From Galaxea fascicularis (lineage: Eukaryota; Cnidaria; Anthozoa; Scleractinia; Euphylliidae), in the NCBI GenBank assembly GCA_948470475.1, contig OX419337.1, positions 30,949,372 to 31,013,371 of the forward strand: a DNA stretch of 64,000 bases, given 5' to 3'. The position numbers and the translations under genes are program-made. The notes under the pieces were generated by a model. The model had not been told where the DNA came from, searched no databases, and saw nothing but the letters and a program-made list of their open reading frames with translations. Position 1 is the first letter of the stretch, and each line of letters starts with the position of its first letter. Below are positions 23,802 through 35,800 of the stretch, piece by piece.

Positions 23802-26800
23802 GTAAGACCTTTATTTACCCTCGGCAGTTTATTTAGCACAAAGGCTAGTGGGACTGAGCAAACACATGAAACAAATAATTCAAATAAACTCAACATGATA
23901 AGAAACCCAACTGGCAGGAGGCAGACCAGTTGGCTATTTACAAGGATGACCGAGGAGCTGAACCAGGCACTTACCCAGAACAACACCAGCTAGAGGTCAG
24001 AGTGGGATTTGAACCCGGGTCACCGCATTGAAATCCAGTGCCCTAAACCACTTGGCCATCCTGCATCCTAATAATGATGATGATGATGATGATAATATTG
24101 TTCTTACTGTGTTTGTTTACTGTCTCACCAGTCAACAGTAGGTAAAGATGGTGCAGTTATGGGTGTCACGGTAACACGGATGAGCATGAATCTACATGCA
24201 CAAGTCCTTAGTCAAGCTTGTTCCTACACTGAAGGTAAAAATTCAGGCCAGCCTCTACTTGCATAATACATCATAATCATACTTTTATTGCAAGTGCTTT
24301 TAATTTAAAGGCTTTAACTGCTTTTGTGAATTTTCTGGCCTTCAACCAAATTAATTTTAATATTATTGTTGCCTTTAAAACTGTCTTTGAAGAATGTTAA
24401 AAAAATTAAGTAACTACTGCAGTTTCAGTAAAATAATAGTCATTATTTGTTTGTAGAAACCATAGTCATGGTTTGATTATCAAATGCAATCCTGCATTTT
24501 CTTTCCATGATGTTGTTTATTTTCACCTCAAACATAGAAATTCCTTTCAGTACAGCACATACATGTACAGTAATGGCAACATTATTTTTAAGGATTATAC
24601 AAGTGGCTTGTAAAAATGTCAAGCACAATAGATCCCCAGCTAATGACCAATACATGTAACTCTCTTGAGGCAGTCAGCTCTTGATCATAAGACTATGTAG
24701 AACATGTAGCTTCCTTTCCTTAGGTTATTTTGTGATGCAGTATGTTTTATTGTCCTGAAGAAGTTCTGTTGGTTAAGTGACATCTGTTGAGGTTGTCTGT
24801 TACTTTTTTTTTTTTGGTGTGTGATATGTTTTCTTTCTTGAAATTTATATTTTTAAGGAGAAGTGATGATCAGTGTTCTTGATCCAAAACGAGAAGTAGG
24901 ATTATGGCATTCAGTTTTAACAGTAAGTTTGATGTTAGTAAATATTGTTGAAGCATGTCCAGTTGAAAATAATTATTATGCTCCACATTAATACATGTAG
25001 ATAATGGGTTTTAAGAGAAGCAGGGAAAGAGCTTGAACTCCTTCCCTTCTGCCTTCTTTCCGAGCTCCTGTTCAACCATTGTTTATTCCTTTCCAGTTTT
25101 TGTTTTAAGATGTACAGTGTATTTGTAGAAGATCTGGCTTTCAGGCAAACGATTATAATTGTGCCCCTCACCTTCCTACATCTGCAACCTTCTAACATGC
25201 TGCATTCTTTGTTTTCCACTTTTTTAGAGTGTCATGAATGGCATGCATGTGATCTATGTGCCTCCTTCAGTATTAAAGAATTTTCCTGCCATGTGGCTGC
25301 AAATGGTTACAAAACACAGAGGTACTGTATCCAAAGATACTACACATGCCACCTTATTGTTACTTACTGTATTGTGGTGGGACTTACACTTATAATTTTG
25401 TTAACCTGTATTAATTTTTGCAATTATAGTAATTGGAAAAAAAATTAGTCGGAAATTAGAGACCAAAGAAGGGTTATTGTAAAAAGAATTAGTGCAAGAA
25501 TTTTGGACAGTTTCAAATGATTTATTTTTCAGTGGCTTTCCTGTATTTTGGTCGGCTCTAGTTTTCTTTGGTGTTGGTTATATTTAAATTATTATTGCAC
25601 ACTTTGAGGGTACATGGAAAGGAAAGGAAATGAATGCTGATTTCAGATGGTTGCTTCTTAAAGGGGTGACTTTTTATGTACTTGAAGTGCATCTACTGTA
25701 GTTTCTATGGTAGTCAGCCATAAAGCTAAGTGTTGTTACTTTTTTCAACACAATCTTTGGCTTCACCTTCTATGTCCACCTCTTAATTAGGGGATTTTTA
25801 TTTTCAGCTACATGTGCATTGGTGAGCTCAAGGGATCTTCACTGGTCTTTGCATGCCAGTAAAGACATGAAAGATGTCAACCTTGTTACTATTAGAATGC
25901 TATTACTGGCAGACAGAGCTAATCCATGTGAGTGCATAATGGCTGATTAGTTGCCAATTGTATACTGATTATTTAAATGGCTGGACCAGAAATACATTAC
26001 TCCCTGCCTCCAACTAAGAGAAATTTATGTATTATTTTGATGTTTAAAAAGAAAACTAGATAATATTTATACCAATAGACTATTCTCCAAAATGGCAGCA
26101 ATGAATTTGAATGAGTTAAAATTGAACTGAATGAAAAACTGATACCAGAAATAGGAAGAGCACCTTTCCTTTAGTAACCCTGCAAAGTTTTAGCATATCA
26201 GGTGTTACATCAGCTGAGAAAATGTAAGTTGAAATTTGACAAATTTACAGACGTTTGTATGACTGGGGGTATGGCGTATACCACCAGTCATACAAATGCT
26301 TGTAAAGTTTTCATTTTTCAACTTACATTTTTCTCAGCTCATATTACACCTGATATGCTGAAACTTTGCAGGGTTACTAAAGAAAAGGAGCTCTTTCTAG
26401 TGCTGGTATACGTTTTTAATTTTAACTTATTTGAATTTTCGGCTGCCATTTTGGAGAAGGGTCTATATTGTATATGCTCATGTTTCATGTTACATGTACA
26501 ATGTACATGTACTCACCAGGGTAGTGTATGTTGTTTTAGTCTGGCAAGATTTTTTTTTGTACAATGTACATTACATGAAATTGATTTCTCTCAGAAGATG
26601 TATGTTACAACTGCCAAAGACTTTCATATCAGTCAAATGATTAGATTAAAAGTCAGCATCATTGTATGGTCACTTTAAAGAGGCTTGTGTCAGTGTTTTT
26701 GGTTTGGGGGTGTACACCTGCAGCTGATGAAATCAAGAGGACAAGCTTTGATTTCTTTGATTTCTTTTTGATGCATGCTAATGTTTATTCTCTCATTCAT

Positions 26801-29800
26801 TTCCAAGCCATAGCGATAGTAATGCATGGCCGCTTATTTTGAACAAGGTCAATCTTAAAGTCCATTCAGGCACTTCATAATGAAACTCAGAGTGTAAAAT
26901 ACTCAACTCCCCAACTGTTATTTCCAAAGATCACAATGTCCCAGTTTAAACTTGTAATAGAGGGGTGTCAGGCATGAAACCCAGTAGACAGCTGGTTCCC
27001 CAATGGAGCAAACAGAGTGATTAAGTTAAGAAGATTTGGAAACACCTATGTTGGTCAGACCTGTCTTGGAAAGTTATCTTAAACTGGATTATCTTGCTAT
27101 TGATAGTTGAAATTGGGAATTTAATTGCCTTCTTTGCAGGGTCATTATCAGCTTGTGATTCCTTTCTTAATGCATTTGAGGCTAAGGGTTTGAAACCTGA
27201 GGCTCTGTGTCCTTGTGCAAGTTCAACAGAAACTATGACAATTGCATTGAGGAGGTATTTATTAATTTGTTAATTGATTGTTTTGTTTTGTTTGTTTGTT
27301 GTTGTTGTTGTTGTTTTTTGTTTTGTATTTATGGGATCAACTTCAGTATTGGGGCAACTGCACACCAACCCCTCTCATAACACAACATTATCACTGACCT
27401 TATTACATTGTAACTTATTACAACTTGTTGGCTTACGGGAGGGGTCGCATCCTCGGAGACCCAGGGGCAGATAGTCGGGATAGGACGAAGATTGGGACTA
27501 GCGAAAGTTTGTAAGGCGAGCGAAAGAGAGCCCCTGGGCACCCATCTTTAACGGACTAGTTCCAGAACTCATTCAAATCCGTCTTTCTGATTGGGCACAA
27601 ATTTTGTGGCATTGTATTTTTTGTGCCCAATCGGCGATCAGTATAGATCGCGCTCTTTTCGTGACGCCTTATACGGATGGGAAATTGTGAAATTTGCTGT
27701 CGGCCATATTTTTAATTTCTCCCGTTGTACACGGTGTCTTACGAGGTAAGTTTTGTGGGAAAGGGGCCCACAAAAGCCAGAAGCCTACAAATTTAACCTG
27801 TACTCAACCAAAAGGAACTCAAAAAATGATCGCAGGTATCGTAAACTTGACGCGAGGACGTCTTGCATGTACATTGTATGTCTTGCTGTTGTCTTGTATA
27901 ATTAAAGTCGGCCGCATGTCGTGGTGGTTGTTTGATGTGAGTGAGCTGTTTTTCTGGTTTACTTATACGGGGAGTGGGCCACCCCTGGAACTTTTGCTAC
28001 TGGCTACTTCGATGTCCACACGCAAACTAAAGTTGAATTATGATTGTGGCATTGTTCAAGGAATCTTTCACGAAGGATTTAACTTATGAGATATTGGAAA
28101 CATGGGGCTTTGTAATTTTGACTGATATCTGTTGGTAACCGGTCGATCCGCCCCAGAGTCGATCCGCCCCGTATTATCCAAAGTCGATCCAACTTACTTT
28201 CTAACCCTAACCCTAACTGTGTACTGTGGTTATGCGTCATGTATGGATATATTAAAAACAATTCCCTGTATATGTTTTACGAAAACATTTAGATATCGTC
28301 TGCTGAGAGGTACTGCGTACTGTGGTTATACGACAACTATGGATGTGTTATTTTAGATTCACGAAAACTATTCCATGCATATTGTTTACGAAAACATTCA
28401 AATATCATCTGCTTGCGGTTAATGCGTTCTTTCACCAAGAGGTACTGTGTACTGTGGTTAGGTGTCAACTACGAGTATCGATATGTCATGTCGCGCTTCA
28501 GGCAGGCCTCGTCTTCCACTCTACCAGCTGATCGAACCATAAAGCGGTTTGCATTATGGCAAATAGGTACTACATGTAAATATTACTTGAACAGAAGCTA
28601 TATTCATACATCATCTACGAAACGGGAAATTTTATACGTGCACATTTCTATAACGCTTTCAGAACAGTACTGGTACGTTAACATTAGAGATCATCTTTTG
28701 TTGAACAGAAATTAGCTGTGGGGCGGATCGACTTTGGATGATGCGGGGCGGATCGACCGCAATTCTATCTGTTGACCAAAATGCGTCATTTCCTGAGGTG
28801 TGCACAAAAACTGTAGATTGGATTAGATTACCCTGGAGCTGTGTTAATCGCTGATAGTTCTTCGCATGGTGTTTTTCACCAGCTCTTCATGAACCCTACA
28901 ACAGAAGTTGATATTCAAAAGATTAATTTTAAGTTTCGAAAACATATTTTTAATGGGGTTTTGTTCGACTTTATTTGTTGGTCTTTCGTTTTTCTTTCCC
29001 CTCACAAAAGCAGCTTTCAAGTTAAATGACATCAACCACTCACCATTATTGCCTTAAGTGGAGAGACCACCACAACAAACGAATTTTCTGGGAATTTGTG
29101 CCCCAAGCTATACAAAGGTTTCAAAATTATTTGATTACAACATATGGAAGAACAGAAACTTTCTTCAACGCCTTCTCAAGATCTTGCTCGAAATTCAGCT
29201 GACAACTGATGATGTTGAACTCGAAGGTTAAATGCAAGGTTCAATTTCGCGAAATGCTCGCCCGATTGGCAAACCAGTCTAGCCCGTGCAGCAGAAATTC
29301 TGACCTTCGCCTCGAGAAGTTGCAGGAGTCGCCCACCACCTTTATAAGTACTTCAGAAAAAATGCTCATACAACCACGATATGTGGCCGTGTACATGCAA
29401 GACGTCCTCGCGTCAAGTTTACTGCAATCATTTTTCGAGTTCCTTGCAAGAACCTTTTGGTTGAGTACAGGTTAAATTTGTAGGCTTCTGGCTTTTGTGG
29501 GCCCCTTTCCCCCAAAACTTTCCTCGTAAGACACCGTGTACAACGGGAGAAAATGAAAATATGGCCGACAGCAAATTTAACATTTTCCTATCTGTGTAAG
29601 GCGTCACGAAAAGAGCGCGATCTATACTGATCGCCGATTGGGCACAAAAAATACAATGCCACAAAATTTGTGCCCAATCAGTAAGACGGATTTGAATGGG
29701 TTCTGGAACTAGTCCGTTAAAGATGGGTGCCCAGCGGCTCTCTTTCGCTCGCCTTACAAACTTTCGCTAGTCCCAATCTTCGTCCTATCCCGACTATCTG

Positions 29801-32800
29801 CCCCTGGGTCTCCGAGGATGGAGGGGTCGGTGCTCAGTGGCTCAGATACTGACATTTGATGCTATTTATGAAGAATAATGTTAATATTTTTTATTAGTAG
29901 TATAATAAAATGTCTGAAGTACATTGTGTAACTTTTATTTTGGGTTACAATTTTGAACCTCCTTGTGTTGAAATAACAAGTTTGTATAAAGCTGAACACT
30001 TAAGTATTTACTATCCTGCTTTTTGTTTTCATTGGCTGTCTATATGAAATTATCTCCACAGACCAGGCAAACCAGGCACAACTGCTACTGGTCGTGGTGT
30101 GTTGTCGTTATCTGGTTTGAGTCATGGTGTGGTGCGAGTCGACAAAGAAGGATCCCTAACATCACTGACACTGCAAGACTGTGGGACAGTATTGCCAGGA
30201 GGTTTGACCACACCTTTGTAATTTGCCACTAAATTTTATGTCCTGAAGCATCCCCATTGTTCAGCATTTACATTTCAAACGTGAAAGTTAGATGTGTCCT
30301 TTTATCACATGTTCACTAATTAAAATTTCCTTAATTGCTTAACCCTTTGACCCCGAATAATGAAATATCGGCGCTTTATAAAACAGAGTGGCCATGAGAA
30401 TCAAAAAGGTTCACACAAGAGGAATTTGCTTGATGTAGGAGATGTGTGGGGGCAAAAAATGAGAATTGAAATTTTGATCTTAGGGGTTTAACAGGTTACT
30501 CTGTGTACAGCAGCTTGGGAAAGTTGAGTCAATGGGTAAAAAGCACTATAGCGCGATGTTGCTGATTAGCTTCCATTTCAGATGCTGGCATAAAAATGTT
30601 CATGTAGGGACTTTAAAGACCTGGTATTGTACATTATGCTCGACACGCCTCTGTTGTTGTTTAGTTTCACGGGAGCGAGGCGTCTATTGTTTTCGAGCGC
30701 GCAGTGCATAATGAGCAATACTGGATCTTTAAATTACTAATTTTGCGTAATGGGTAACGCCAGACTTGACCAACATTTTTTTATCAGGTTTTATGATTAT
30801 ACATACCTCTTACACGTACACTTGTCTTACTAACCGAGTTCCATGTCCGTACTGTAAATTAAATGTTTGGACCGAGTTTTTTCCCGTTGATTTCGCGTTT
30901 GGGCCATAATTCAAAGGGAAAAAACGAGGATCCGTAACTTACGGTGTGGACCGAGAAAACGATGTTAGTAAGATATTTATTATATCTCTGAGGTTAAGCT
31001 GGCGCGCGGGAAATAAAACTTTCAAATTTAGCGGGCCGTACAGTGGAATACGGCCTGCAAAATTGACCAATCACAGCGCGCGTACTGACTGAAAGATATA
31101 ATAAGACTAAGTAGTCACTGGACTCGTTTCCTGCCACGCTGATTTGGTTACTTGTTTTTCCAACCTGCATTTTTATTTCATTATAGCATTTTATTATGTG
31201 TTTTTACTTATGTTTCGCATTTGTTGTTAATGTCTTTCTTGAATATTTCTTAGCTAAGATAGCTGTGGTTAAGCTGGAAGGTCCTCCATACTTATGTAAA
31301 AGCGATGAAGTTGGTGAGCTGTGCGTGTCAAGTGGAGCCACAGGGAGTGCATACTGGGGACTAGCCGGCAAAACAAATCATACATTCAAGGTAAATCAGT
31401 AGGGAGCTTAAGAAACGAGGACGGCGACGGCAACGAGAACGCCATAAAATAATAGGCTTAATGAGCAAAAACAATAGTTCTGCGCGTGCGTTTTACATTT
31501 TGGTACATTTCTTTGCCGTTCTCTGCAAAACAACAACGTGAAAGGACCAAATTTTAGGTTTTCTCGAGAACGTGAGCGCATGACGGCAAGTTTTTCTTTC
31601 TTTTCTTTGCTTTAACACCGTTCACAGTAATTTAGACCCTGGACAGCTCGCCAGCATTCTTCGTGTTAAACGAATTGGAATCATCGCGAAAACGTTACGA
31701 AAACGAGAAGTTGTATTTTGAAATAATGTTTTCGTTGCCGTCGCCGTCGTCGTTGCTTAAGCCGCTATTCTTGTGAGCTGAACTTTCTTTTATAAGGGTT
31801 TGCATTAAAGTTTGAGAGAGGATGAGATGTTCAGTCTATTGTCTTCTCTTTTGAAGTCATCTAGCTCTCCAGTTATGAAAATGTTAATAAATAATAACCC
31901 ACGGTATCGTTGATACTGGGTCACCATACTGATTTCTTTTGCTTTTCTTCATGATAGGTTCAACCAACGTTAGATGATGGAGCACCCTTTGAACAGTATC
32001 CACTAAGTGACTTTGTTAGAACTGGTTTGCTGGGATTCCTAGGGCCTGTAAGTTTCTGTTGCTGTTGAGTAGGGAACGGTACAGCTAAATAAACAGTTAT
32101 AACTACCACTACTATTGTCACTATGAAAGGTTCCTAACCCCTGTACTTTGGAAACACTGACTTGTGCAAGTAAGCGAGTCAGCCATGTTGTTTGAATACA
32201 AAATGTTTCCATGACATTTGAGTCGACCATAAATTATTGTTTTGGAAAGCCATAGGACCCAAACAACCTGCTACTCAGAATTATTTCATATATACTTCAC
32301 ACTCAGATGTAACAGTTACAAGAATTAGCCATTACTAATTATCATTCGATGGATATTTCCCCCCTTTTCATTGGCTGAGAGCCCACCACGTGACCTGCAA
32401 ATAACTGCCTACAAATAATGATCTGCTCATGCGTAATATCGTCTAAATGCGTTTTTGCTGCAAATAATATTCTGCTCATGCGCAATTGTAACCACGCTAG
32501 AATAAATTATTTAACTGAGAAGGAAACCAATAGGCCATTTCCGAGTTCATGTTTGCCTCCTCTTCAAAGCGAGTCTAAGTGCGAAGATTTTGTGATGGCA
32601 ATTACTTCTACTTTACATATGAATGAAAACTAATTTTCATAACAAAATCTTCGCACTTAGACTCGCGTTGAAGAGGAGGCAGACATGAACTCGGAAATGG
32701 CCTATTGATTTCTGCCAGCAGCGCACGCTTACCGCTTCCCCAAAAAGAAAAAGTATCAAAACAAACTTGGTGATCGAATGATAAAACAATTATTGAACTC

Positions 32801-35800
32801 GGTTATCGATATTTTGCTCAACCTCGTCCAATAATTGTTAATTGTTTACAAAACAAAGCAAAAACACAGTGAATTTTTTTCGGGTCACAATCTTTCCTAA
32901 GCGATGTACTGTTAGACAGTAGTTGGTTTAGTCCGTCGTTAGCAGTAAACAAGTTTGAGTTTCTGAGTCAAATTTCACTGCCCTGAGTGTTTGTAGCAGT
33001 AAATCGCGGCTGTGTCTAGAATTTCGGGGATTGTGTGACAATTCCATTGAATTTCCTAGTCTTCACTGAACTTCTGCCAAGACTCCAATAATGTACTGTA
33101 TTTGGGCTGATACCTTTGCATATCAAGGCCTAAAAATGTCAGGAAGTCCATTTCTGTAGGGACCACTTCGTTTGAAAGCTTCCTTGCTACTTTCCCTTCC
33201 TTCCCCTCCCCTCCCCTCCCTTTTGAATTCGATTTATCATTGATGGTTAATTTTCTTAATTTTTCCCAAGGGTGGACTGGTATTTGTGTGCGGTACAGCT
33301 GACGGCATAATTAAAGTGAGTGGGAGACGACACAACTGCGACGACTTGAAGGCCACTATTCTAGCTGTTCATCCAATCAAATTTGTTTACAGAGGAAGGT
33401 CAGTGTTTATCTTAACCCTTAAACTCCCAGAAGTGATAAGAATGTAACTATATATCAATGCAAAAAATAAAAACAAATTAAAGAAAAGGGTTGGTCAAGC
33501 GAAATTCTGAGACACAAAAGTGGACAAAATAACTAGTGTAACTTATTTTGGAGGAGGGGGTTGTCCCCCTAAAAAAATTCTTCTCAAGAGGTGTTATTTG
33601 AGTAGATGGTGAAGGGGGGGGGGGTCGTACAATTTACAAATGACACTCCCCCAAATCCCACCAGTTCCCCCTACCCGGTCCCTTATCGTAGGTAGCATGT
33701 CCTCAATCTATGGGCCACGGTATACAGTCTTATGCTACATATACTTCTCTTTCTTCACTGCAGGATCGCCATTTTCTCAATAAATGTTCTCAAAGATGAA
33801 AGAATTGTTGTTGTTGCTGAGCAACGGCAAAACTGCTCGGAAGAAGAGGTGGGTGTGAAGAAATAATGCAGTGGAATCGTGGATGGTATTACACATAATT
33901 ACACAACCTTTGTTGCATGCATTCTGGTGGAGTGTGGTATAGTGTGAATCCCTGTACTGTGGTCAATTTACAGTATCAACTCCCTTGATAAAACCAAATT
34001 TTCGTGATATTATGCGGTCGTGTTTTACCCTATATCTTGCACTCTAAACTGCTGTGTGGTGTATAGGCTATATTAAAGGTGCTAGAAAGGCGAGGGGTCA
34101 GAGGAAAGTTTGCTCCTTAATCCGTCTTTTAGTTCAATTAGGCTTGGAACAATGGCATAAATGTGTTCCTAAAAAAATCTTTATTGTGAAGTGGCTGCCA
34201 TTAACTGTAGAAAAATAACTTAAAGAATAAGAAAAGTTGTAATTATTCTAATCATTTAAAAACAAAACAGTATAATTATCGTAAATTTATTCAGTAAACT
34301 TCCGGACTCACAGAAAATGTATTAGCTATAAGCTCTTTATTAGTTATTGTTGTTGTTACAAGTGTTTTTGGTTGATTTTTTTAATTGATTAACCGAGTCT
34401 GTTTGTCGACTCTTTGACAATCAGTGGGCTTAACGTTATAGTAGCGTTACGTTACGTTACGTTACGTTACAGTGCATGTGCATTATTGTTGAACAACTCA
34501 AAGCGCTTTGACGGTCCCCGTTTAGACTATGCTTCTAACACAGTTGGTCATTGTATTTTCAGAGCTTTCAGTGGATGAGTCATGTTTTACCTGCAGTTGA
34601 TAGTATTCACAATGTATGTATTTGCTATCGTTTAACTTGATTGAACAGGAATGTCATTGTATTGTAAGTTATTCATCATCCAACGCAGTCCTCAGGGTAG
34701 ACTGGCCAGTATCCGTTCTTCGTTGTGATTGTTAACTCTCTAGCCCCAAAGAGTGACCAATATTTAATTTCTCCTTGTAACACTGCTCAATCAGACATAA
34801 AGGTTGTGAGAAAAACGAAAGTGATCAACAAGTAACAAAGGTCTTGATTGTTGAACAAATTCTCCTTATCGATACCATAGAAAATGTATGGAGTACAGTG
34901 TGGAGAATCTACAGGCTGATGTTAGTGTTCAAAGGGTTCAGGTCGTATGCTTCGGACAATCTGCCGACATCTTGGCTAATAAGACCAACCTAGAAGTAGC
35001 GTCAAAACTACCGAGGGGAGCCTTCATGGGGGTTATAGATTGGGAAAGGGGGGTGGGGTGTCCCGCTTGTTCTGGCCTTTTCCGGGTGTACATCTCTTCT
35101 ACACTGGTGCAATGGAACCCAGTCAATGTGACCAGCAAGGGGCCGTAAGAAGTAAGCCGGGGCCATATTCATGGGGTAGGGTCAAATTTCAAGGCTGCTC
35201 TCTCTCTCAAGTGAGACAAACATGACCTGATGTTACGAACCGCACCAAGCTGGTGTGCATATTAATGCATCAAACTCCCCCCACTAAAAAAAAACATAGT
35301 ATTGTTTTCTCAAGATTTGTCCTTTTTTCCATTGTAGTGTAGTTTGTGGCCGTTTCTTGGACCCTACCCGTCGTCACTAACACGTTTTGTTTACCTGACA
35401 GGTTGGCATTTATTGTTTATGTCTTGTGTCACATGATGGATTGCCTAAGGTAGGTTTGTTAGCCTGGTTCACACGTGCGACGCAGTTGCAAGAGCAGTCA
35501 AAGTCTTTATTCAAGATGGCGAACGAGTCTGATTTGCATTTGCGTCTCGCGCGTTCACACGTGTCAAGTGCAAACGCAAGCGCAAGTACAAGTGCATTTT
35601 TGTTACGGTGGTTCTCACGTGTATTTCCTTGTGTTTGCATTTGCGTCGTACGTGTGAACCAGGCTGTAGTTGAATCTTTATTTTCCCCTCACTGCATTCA
35701 ACACAAAAGAAAGACATGGAGTCATTTAACTCTTTAACTTCCAAGATCTGAATAAATTTTTATTCTTGTAGACCAGCAGTGGTGCGGTGCATATCCACGA

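Noticed and set aside
23990..24068. Possible tRNA gene on the - strand
   Set aside because: A and B boxes are present, but the cloverleaf does not close and the sequence continues into a SINE body and tail.
26202..26678. 158-codon + strand frame in intron 17
   Set aside because: About half of it lies in the fold-back MITE at 26075-26466 and it continues into intron sequence with no protein-like motif.
27694..28089. 131-codon + strand frame in intron 18
   Set aside because: It lies in the terminal inverted repeat of the Mutator-like element and its mirror image occurs at 29428-29664.
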